Assembly (NCBI RefSeq): GCF_004000945.1
Contig: NZ_BIMF01000002.1
Location: 558,001-622,000 of the forward strand
DNA: 64,000 nt
Source of the DNA: Paenibacillus lautus NBRC 15380
GTDB lineage: Bacteria; Bacillota; Bacilli; Paenibacillales; Paenibacillaceae
Reading direction: 5' to 3'
Numbering within the stretch: the stretch's first letter is position 1; each line of letters begins with the position of its first letter. The translations under genes were made by a program, and so were the position numbers. This document shows, piece by piece, positions 58,078 to 64,000 of this stretch. A model generated the notes under the pieces. That model was not told the origin of the DNA, made no database searches, and saw only the letters and a list, made by a program, of their open reading frames with translations.

Positions 58078-59909
58078 GCCCCGTCCCCCTCCATGTACCG
58101 GATACTTCCGCATTCAACCCGCGGTATATACAATCGAATACGCGTTCCTTCCACTTCATCACTATCAATCACTAGATCTGCCTTCTCCCCGTAGTGCAGT
58201 TTCAGCCTGGATTTCACGTTTCTCAAACCGTATAATTCCGCGTCCATCCGGTCCCTTCCCGCTGAGAGATCCAAATTCATCATGGAGATTCCATCCAGTT
58301 GCTGTTGAATATACTGCAGACGATCCGGCGCCATTCCAACACCATTATCCTTTACTTCGGCAACGAACCATTCCCCGTCGTTCACTGCAGAAATTTCGAG
58401 TGCCCGGCCGCCGTGTTTGCGCTCAAGCCCATGCAAAATCGCATTCTCCACTAACGGCTGGAGCAGCAATTTAAGCAGCAGGATATCTTCCGTACCTTCT
58501 CCCATCCGATAAGTGACTTCAAAATCAAATCGTCTCTGCTGCACTTTAATATAATAGGTCAGATGGTTGAATGTCTCCGAGACCGTGTAGTGTTCCTTTC
58601 CCTTACCCAGGCTGTATCTCAAAAACTTGGACAAATTGATGACCATCTCTCCCACATCGTCGGCGTCGCTTAATACCGCTGCCGAATAGATCGAATCCAG
58701 CGTATTGTACAGAAAATGAGGATTGATCTGCGACTGCAGCAATTTGAATTCCGTCTTCGTCAGCAATATCTGCTTCTCATACACATCTTCGATCAGGTGC
58801 CGCTGCGCACTGGCCAGATGATTGAACGTATCCATGACATACCCGAACTCATCCTCCCTTCGATGGATGATCTGGGTATCGAGCTGCCCCCTCCTCATTT
58901 CCTTCATCGCGGCTACCATCTTCTTCATCGGTTTGGATATGCCGCTGTAAACGATCCACGATATCCATAACGATATCAACACGCTTACGGCGATGATCAA
59001 GTACGTCCACCCTTGCAACGTATGCGATTCCTGCAAAATATCCTTCTCGGGCTGTACCATGACGAGTTTCCAGCCCGAGTCCTGTGACGTTACCCGAACC
59101 ATAAGCATCCGCTCAGGATAACCCGGGAGATGGCCTGCAATCAGATCCTTGCGTTCGTCCGGCCAGGAGGGAGGAGTCGCAGTGCTGCTTGTCGTCGTAG
59201 CAATTAATTTCCCGTCCTGAGTAAACAGAAAAGCCTCTGCACGGCTGCTTGGAAGCAAACGCCTCAATTGGCTCACAAAATAATCCTTGCTTAGCGGCAG
59301 TATAACGATATTTTTGTTCCGTTCAGGATTGAGCAAGCTCATTCGCCTCATAACCACCATGACGTTCTCGTTATAGATCGGGTCTATCATATGGTTCGCA
59401 TTGTACCGGTTCTCTTCCGGGAAGAATAACGTGATTTTCCCATCGGCTTCGATGGCCTGCTTGACCCATTCCAGCTGCTCTGGATTCTGTTCTTTTTGAT
59501 ATCCGGTGGTTGACAATAATATGCCGGAATCATAATGAAATAAGGACGCCTTCGGAGCCATCCGGTTAACAGAGGAGATGGCGGCGATTTGCTGATCAAT
59601 CCACTGGAAATCCAAAATCGACTGCGGCGTGAGTACTTTGCCGGCATATTCGAATCTGCGGTTAATGTCATAATTGTTCGCAAGGACCGTTGTCAGCTCA
59701 TACACCCCCTGCATCGTAAGGTCCACATAATGGACAACGGATTGCATGGCGCTTTGCGTACGATCGCCAATCTGATTTTTTAGAATCGTGCGCGAGCGAT
59801 GATTGGAAAAGGTCGATATCACAACGAGGGGGATAAGGATCAGAATAAAATAACCGGTAAGCCGCAGCTGAATCGATTGCCTGAAACGGTTTTTCCATGT
59901 TCTGATCAT
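58074..59909 (-). CDS. YesM-type sensor histidine kinase
   Basis: A 611-residue membrane kinase: two membrane helices (about 17-36 and 303-323) with an extracellular Cache-like sensor, a HAMP linker (KPMKKMVAAMKEMRRGQL), the His_kinase domain (QSQINPHFLYNTLDSIYSAA, phosphoacceptor H398) and HATPase_c (KDNGVGM, LYGLRNVKSRL). The PHFLYN motif defines the YesM/LytS class. It probably senses the sugar or its binding protein and phosphorylates the YesN partner encoded next to it. The upstream neighbour is a binding-lipoprotein gene, separated by a terminator-like hairpin. Confidence 0.94.
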   Translation of the reverse strand: MIRTWKNRFRQSIQLRLTGYFILILIPLVVISTFSNHRSRTILKNQIGDRTQSAMQSVVHYVDLTMQGVYELTTVLANNYDINRRFEYAGKVLTPQSILDFQWIDQQIAAISSVNRMAPKASLFHYDSGILLSTTGYQKEQNPEQLEWVKQAIEADGKITLFFPEENRYNANHMIDPIYNENVMVVMRRMSLLNPERNKNIVILPLSKDYFVSQLRRLLPSSRAEAFLFTQDGKLIATTTSSTATPPSWPDERKDLIAGHLPGYPERMLMVRVTSQDSGWKLVMVQPEKDILQESHTLQGWTYLIIAVSVLISLWISWIVYSGISKPMKKMVAAMKEMRRGQLDTQIIHRREDEFGYVMDTFNHLASAQRHLIEDVYEKQILLTKTEFKLLQSQINPHFLYNTLDSIYSAAVLSDADDVGEMVINLSKFLRYSLGKGKEHYTVSETFNHLTYYIKVQQRRFDFEVTYRMGEGTEDILLLKLLLQPLVENAILHGLERKHGGRALEISAVNDGEWFVAEVKDNGVGMAPDRLQYIQQQLDGISMMNLDLSAGRDRMDAELYGLRNVKSRLKLHYGEKADLVIDSDEVEGTRIRLYIPRVECGSIRYMEGDGA

Positions 59910-59935
59910 TCAGCATCATCCTTGTCTACATAAAT

Positions 59936-59974
59936 CAAAGTGAAGGCGCCTCTATTGGAAGCCCCTTCACTTTG
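59936..59974 (-). terminator. Hairpin between solute-binding and kinase genes
   Basis: AAAGTGAAGG-GCTTCC pairs, with small interruptions, with GAGGCGCCTTCACTTT; only a short AT tail follows on the minus strand, so read-through to the kinase is possible. Confidence 0.6.
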
Positions 59975-59983
59975 TTATTCAGC

Positions 59984-61519
59984 TTATTTGTTCATCTTTG
60001 CATAATTCTCGTTCACCTCAGCGGTGATGGATTCACCGCCCTGGCTCTGCCATTGCAGCACGTATTGATCGAATGCTTCGACCGGCACAGTCCCCATGAT
60101 GATCTTCGTAAATGTCTCCTGCATCAGCTTGGTCAATTGCACCCCGTTCTTGCCCATGCTTGGCGTCGGGGGTCCGTTGTATTCGTTCTGGATCAGGTTG
60201 CTGCTGATCCGTGTCACGTTATCCTTTAGCTTGAATTCAGGACCGAGCGCATCAAGCCGCTGATAGTCAAGCTCCTGATCCCATGGGGCGGCATAGTCCA
60301 AAATGTTGTTGCGGTAAACGTGCTTGTTGTGCTCCTCAAAGTCCATGACCAGCTTGCCGTTTTCCCTCTTCGATATGTTGTGCTCAGGCAAGCCGAGTTT
60401 GATCGGCTCATGGCCTTCGCCATTGGCAAAATTGAACATTTTGATGACTTCATTCGCCTTCTTGCTCTTTGCAGGCACGATGCTGTAGCCCATCACCATA
60501 CTGGAGGCAAGGACGCCGGACTTCCCGTCCTGGCCCACCGGATAGTCAAGAGGAATCCATTCCGCCTTCGGATCGTTTGTCTTATTCGTCAAGATCGGCC
60601 CCCGCGTATCAAACCAGGTTGCCGAGAACAGGCCAGCTTTGCCGCTGGCTACTTTCTCTTCGATGTTGTTGTTCTTGTTCAGCGCCCATTCCGGATCAAT
60701 CAGCTGTTCTTTATAGAGGTCCGCCAGGAACTGGAGAGCTTCCTTCGTTTCTGGCAGAATGGTGGCATTCACCAGCTTGCCGTCTCTCATCACCCATTGA
60801 TTGACCGCAGACGCACCATTGAACGGTACACCGAAAGAGCCGAAGAATGGCGCCGATCGGATGAGATTTTCCCCCATCAACAAGCCGACCGTGTCATCCT
60901 TGCCGTTACCGTCGGGATCATTTTGAGCAAATTGACGCATCACATTCACATATTCATCCAGCGTCTTGGGCGGCTGCAATCCCAGATTGTCAAGCCAATC
61001 TTTACGCACATACATCAAATCGTTACCGAGAATATAATTGACCGCTGGCACCGCGTAGATGTTACCGTCCACCGTAACGGAGTCCCACGCTTCCTGTGGA
61101 ACCGACTTCTTCAGATCGGGACCTGATGCCTCGATAGCATCATTCAGCGGCTGCAGTGCCTTTTGGTTTACCATGTTAATGAACCAGGAAGCGTCCTGTG
61201 TAAATACCATGTCTATATCGTCGCCGGATGACATCATCACATTCAGCTTGTCCTGATAGCCGTCGGAGGGCGGGTATACCACATGCACGTCGATATTGAC
61301 GCTATCATTGACGTATTTTTGATAGGGGTTGTTGTTCTCGTTCATACCGTCCAAAAATTTACGACCAAAGTTAGGCTGCACAATATTGATGGTCTGCCTT
61401 TTGCCGACTTCTCCTGAATCGGGACTGCCGGAAGCCTCCTTCCCGCCTCCGCATCCACTGAGCAAACCGGCCGCTATAGCGGAGATCACCAATCCTGACA
61501 ACATGTTTCGCAATTTCAT
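59984..61519 (-). CDS. CUT1 extracellular solute-binding lipoprotein
   Basis: A 511-residue lipoprotein: MKLRNMLSGLVISAIAAG, lipobox LSGC, a GGGKEASGSPDSG linker and a large LplA-type binding fold (YVRKDWLDNLGLQPPKTLDE, 'DPDGNGKDDTVGLLMG'). It serves the two permeases encoded just upstream in the same direction and the adjacent YesMN pair. The ATG has AAAGGGGC upstream. A near-perfect catabolite-responsive element lies between it and the preceding permease gene. The sugar ligand is unknown. Confidence 0.93.
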   Translation of the reverse strand: MKLRNMLSGLVISAIAAGLLSGCGGGKEASGSPDSGEVGKRQTINIVQPNFGRKFLDGMNENNNPYQKYVNDSVNIDVHVVYPPSDGYQDKLNVMMSSGDDIDMVFTQDASWFINMVNQKALQPLNDAIEASGPDLKKSVPQEAWDSVTVDGNIYAVPAVNYILGNDLMYVRKDWLDNLGLQPPKTLDEYVNVMRQFAQNDPDGNGKDDTVGLLMGENLIRSAPFFGSFGVPFNGASAVNQWVMRDGKLVNATILPETKEALQFLADLYKEQLIDPEWALNKNNNIEEKVASGKAGLFSATWFDTRGPILTNKTNDPKAEWIPLDYPVGQDGKSGVLASSMVMGYSIVPAKSKKANEVIKMFNFANGEGHEPIKLGLPEHNISKRENGKLVMDFEEHNKHVYRNNILDYAAPWDQELDYQRLDALGPEFKLKDNVTRISSNLIQNEYNGPPTPSMGKNGVQLTKLMQETFTKIIMGTVPVEAFDQYVLQWQSQGGESITAEVNENYAKMNK

Positions 61520-61553
61520 ACTTTCAGCCCCTTTATATAAAAATATTACGAAA

Positions 61554-61567
61554 TGTAAACGGATACA
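61554..61567 (-). promoter_or_regulatory. Candidate catabolite-responsive element (cre)
   Basis: Minus strand TGTATCCGTTTACA matches the cre consensus TGWNANCGNTNWCA in all but one constrained position. It overlaps a possible promoter (TTGTAT-N17-TATTTT) for the solute-binding gene. CcpA repression by preferred sugars is inferred. Confidence 0.55.
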
Positions 61568-61583
61568 AGAACAATATGTCCTA

Positions 61584-62453
61584 TTACCCCTTGACCGAGC
61601 CGATCATAATTCCCTTCACAAAATATTTCTGAAGGAACGGATACACGAGCAATATTGGCAATGTGCTCGCTATCAATGCTGCGGCTTTCAGCGACTCCAC
61701 CGCCAGGAGCTGCCGTTCCAGGCTATCCGTCGTATTAATGTTCGATTGCCCCGACATCACAAGCTCCCGCAAATAGATTTGCAGCGGCTTTAAAGAAGAA
61801 TCGGTAACGTACATAACCGCATCGAAGAAGGAATTCCATTGTCCGACCGCATTAAACAAGGCGATTGTGGCAATCACCGGCATGGACAGCGGTACTACGA
61901 TGCGAAATAAAATCCCGAGATTGGACGAACCGTCGATTCTTGCGGATTCCTCCAGTTCATTCGGGATGGACTGAAAGAAATTTTTCATGATGACCACATG
62001 AAATGCGTTAACAGCGCCCGGAATGACGTAGGCCCAGAAGGTGTTCATCAGATGCAGCTCCTTGATTACCAGGTATGTCGGGATCATCCCGCCGCTGAAC
62101 AGCATGGTAAAGACAATGAGGAACATGATAGGACCGCGGCCTTTAATGTAATATCTTGATAGAGGATACGCAAGCAGCATGGTCATGACTACGCTGATGA
62201 GGGTCCCCACAACCGTCCGCTGCACGCTGACGAGAAAAGATTGAACGAACCCGGGGTCATTGAACACCTTCATGTAAGCTTCCGTCGTCCATTCTACCGG
62301 CAGGAAGGAGACTTCGCCGGATACAATTGCCCGGTAGCTGCTGAACGACTGGGCCAGAATGTGAATGAAGGGCGCCAAAGCCAGAAGCCCAAAACAGGCA
62401 AGCGCAAAGTGATTGATGCCGCTGAACCATTTTTCTCCCTTTGACATTTTCAT
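61584..62453 (-). CDS. CUT1 ABC transporter permease, LplC/YtcP-type
   Basis: A 289-residue permease with six helices; EAA loop EESARIDGSSNLGILFRIVVP; C-terminal VKGIMIGSVKG. It is similar to the permease at 37966-38847. It starts two bases after the LplB-type permease stop, so the two are coupled. GAAGGGA precedes the ATG. Confidence 0.93.
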   Translation of the reverse strand: MKMSKGEKWFSGINHFALACFGLLALAPFIHILAQSFSSYRAIVSGEVSFLPVEWTTEAYMKVFNDPGFVQSFLVSVQRTVVGTLISVVMTMLLAYPLSRYYIKGRGPIMFLIVFTMLFSGGMIPTYLVIKELHLMNTFWAYVIPGAVNAFHVVIMKNFFQSIPNELEESARIDGSSNLGILFRIVVPLSMPVIATIALFNAVGQWNSFFDAVMYVTDSSLKPLQIYLRELVMSGQSNINTTDSLERQLLAVESLKAAALIASTLPILLVYPFLQKYFVKGIMIGSVKG

Positions 62454-62455
62454 AA

Positions 62456-63424
62456 TCAGTAGATCCCTTCTTGACCCGTTCTTTTAACGGCTTTGTTGAC
62501 GATAACGACCAGCACCAGACTGATGACGGATTTAAGCAATCCAACCGCAGTCGAATAACTGAACTCGGACTGACCGATACCAATTCGGTACACATAGGTC
62601 TCAATGACGTCGGCAACATCATATACGAGCGAGTTATACAGAACGAATATTTGTTCAAACCCCACATCGAGGATGCTGCCAAGCCTAAGCAGGAACAGCA
62701 CGATGATTGTCCCTTTAATGGAAGGAAGGGTTACATGCCACAGCTGCTTCCACTTCCCTGCACCGTCCATGACGGCTGCCTCATACTGCTGCTGGTCGAT
62801 GCCCGCGAGAGCCGCAAGATAGACGATGGCCCCCCAACCGACCTCCTTCCAAATATCGCTGATGACCAGCACCGATCGAAACCAAGCCGGATCCGCTAAA
62901 AAAAACACGGGTTCGAATCCAAGCCATTTCATGATTTCATTGACTGCGCCCGTTGCGGGAGACAGGACGTTTACCAATATACCGCCTAAAATGATCCAAG
63001 ACAGAAAGTGCGGCAAGTAAGCAAGCGTTTGGATCGTCCGCTTATAAAACATGCTGCGGATCTCATTGAGCAGAAGTGCTAGGATGATGGGACCCGGGAA
63101 ACCCCAGAACAGCTTATATAAACTGATAATGACCGTGTTCCAGAACACCTGATAGAATTGGGGATCATGAAACAGCCGTACAAAGTGGTCGAACCCGACC
63201 CATTCGCTGGCATTAAATCCTGCAAATATGCTGTAATCCTTAAAGGCGATCACAATCCCCCACATCGGAAGGTACTTAAAAACGAGAAAATACACGATAC
63301 CAGGAACCATGATCAAGTACAAATCCCAATATTGCCTGAGGTTTGCGAAACGTTTTTTGTTTAAGACCGTATCGGTGCTGGTGCCGGACGGTCTGGGCAC
63401 GGTGACAGCCTTATGTTGTGCCAC
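62456..63424 (-). CDS. CUT1 ABC transporter permease, LplB-type
   Basis: About 322 residues: basic N-terminal part, helices from LYLIMVPGIVYFLVFKYLPM onward, EAA loop YEAAVMDGAGKWKQLWHVTLP. It is the LplB partner of the next gene. GTG at 63424 is the preferred start (GAGAGG eight bases before); the frame with GTG at 63433 overlaps that site. It follows the FAD-dependent oxidoreductase gene by about 60 bases. Confidence 0.92.
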   Translation of the reverse strand: MAQHKAVTVPRPSGTSTDTVLNKKRFANLRQYWDLYLIMVPGIVYFLVFKYLPMWGIVIAFKDYSIFAGFNASEWVGFDHFVRLFHDPQFYQVFWNTVIISLYKLFWGFPGPIILALLLNEIRSMFYKRTIQTLAYLPHFLSWIILGGILVNVLSPATGAVNEIMKWLGFEPVFFLADPAWFRSVLVISDIWKEVGWGAIVYLAALAGIDQQQYEAAVMDGAGKWKQLWHVTLPSIKGTIIVLFLLRLGSILDVGFEQIFVLYNSLVYDVADVIETYVYRIGIGQSEFSYSTAVGLLKSVISLVLVVIVNKAVKRTGQEGIY

Positions 63425-63483
63425 GGCATTCACCTCTCTTTTGTTGTCTGGTCGCTATGATAAAAGAATGGATTCGCTTCCGC

Positions 63484-64000
63484 CTAAACTTCAGCAAGCT
63501 CGCCCAGCCAGGCCCCTTGCTCGATGAGAAGACGCTGCAATTGCTTGATATCGACCTCCCGGGATGTACTGCCCGTCTTTGCACAGATGGCCGCGGCTGT
63601 TCCCGCTGCCTGCCCCATTGCAAAGCAGTTGGGCATTACCCGAAGCGAGCCCTGTACGACTCGGTCAGCGGAGGCGGCCCGTCCCGCAACCCACACATTT
63701 GCCAAACCTTGAGGAAGAAGGGAACGGTATGGAACCCCATGCGACCGACCGGGGGGAAGATGGCGAATTTCCATGTTTTCTTTGCTGGTTGCCATATGGA
63801 TATCAATAAAATAAGCATTTCTTGCAATGTCGTCTTCAAAGCTTCGCATGGATATAAAGTCATCCTGAACCAGCATGTAGTCACCGACGATGCGGCGGGT
63901 TTCACGTATACCGATTTGCTCGCCTGTGCTGACCAAATGGGCGTCTTCAAATCCGGGTACATACTTCCGCAGAAATTCGACCTGGATCTTGACCAGCTTT
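63484..64000 (-). CDS. FAD-dependent oxidoreductase, C-terminal part
   Basis: The frame is open to the right edge, so the N-terminal FAD-binding half is outside the window. The 172 visible residues include IGIRETRRIVGDYMLVQDD, FIDIHMATSKENM and the last FAD segment VWVAGRAASADRVVQGSLRV-MPNCFAMGQAAGTAAA. This fits the FAD_oxidored (PF12831) family, often annotated as FAD-dependent oxidoreductase or xanthan-lyase-like. Such enzymes often lie with CUT1 importers and may oxidise a sugar or its derivative. It may be part of the importer operon that follows. Confidence 0.85.
   Translation of the reverse strand, partial: KLVKIQVEFLRKYVPGFEDAHLVSTGEQIGIRETRRIVGDYMLVQDDFISMRSFEDDIARNAYFIDIHMATSKENMEIRHLPPGRSHGVPYRSLLPQGLANVWVAGRAASADRVVQGSLRVMPNCFAMGQAAGTAAAICAKTGSTSREVDIKQLQRLLIEQGAWLGELAEV

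Noticed and set aside
60320..61126. 268-codon plus-strand frame
   Set aside because: Shadow of the solute-binding gene on the other strand.
1..64000. tRNA, rRNA, CRISPR arrays, IS elements, prophage, replication origin
   Set aside because: Spacers were read on both strands; no cloverleaf, repeat-spacer array, transposase, integrase or dnaA-type gene was found.

Overview
The window looks like a chromosomal segment of a Gram-positive, endospore-forming member of the Bacillales, most probably Paenibacillus. Evidence: spore genes (cwlJ-gerQ, tlp, gerPA-PE), a quinol oxidase of the qox type, many CUT1 sugar importers (permeases and lipoproteins without their own ATPase) paired with YesM/YesN-type two-component systems, and strong AGGAGG ribosome binding sites. 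No rRNA, tRNA, CRISPR, transposase, phage or conjugation gene was found, so this reads as ordinary chromosome with accessory carbohydrate and surface loci.

Layout. 1-5.5 kb: end of a qox operon, a cell-wall-binding-repeat protein, NrnB-type nuclease, a Fur-controlled haem monooxygenase, a degenerate rhodanese behind a CsoR-like operator, and bioB behind a BirA-like operator. 5.7-13.3 kb: an LTA-synthase-like enzyme, a sugar-nucleotide epimerase and a glycosyltransferase island (two GT4, one GT2, a DUF1796 putative cysteine peptidase, a 111-aa unknown protein and an unlisted 55-aa ORF). 13.6-21.7 kb: azlCD, a zinc alcohol dehydrogenase, an EamA exporter, a KtrB-type K+ transporter and two tandem M29 aminopeptidases. 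22-27 kb: an ECF sigma/anti-sigma pair, a small secreted protein, a CNNM/CBS membrane protein with an unexplained 160-nt leader, then gerQ and cwlJ.

27-45 kb: GH78 alpha-L-rhamnosidase with a divergent AraC regulator, an NmrA-like protein, a NarL-type two-component system whose GAF domain has a cysteine cluster, copC-copD, then a sugar operon (membrane AraC regulator, solute-binding lipoprotein, two permeases, GH88 hydrolase). GH78 and GH88 suggest use of rhamnogalacturonan-type or other rhamnose/uronate polysaccharides. 45-50 kb: DUF2500, a Cys-rich mini-protein, an Asp-box lipoprotein, tlp, a gerP operon without gerPF, and an Hsp20-like gene. 50-52.8 kb: a MarR/NAD(P)-binding protein module with matching palindromes at both genes, and a frameshifted imine-reductase-like gene behind a MerR-type promoter. 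52.8-64 kb: two more CUT1 importers, a YesM/YesN pair and a partial FAD-dependent oxidoreductase.

Most starts were moved from the longest reading frame to the start with a Shine-Dalgarno sequence. The least explained items are the glycosyltransferase/DUF1796 island, the CNNM leader RNA, the AGATCT-centred palindromic terminators, a 12-17 nt motif present three times between 50.2 and 56.4 kb, and the operator-defined redox modules at 51-52 kb.
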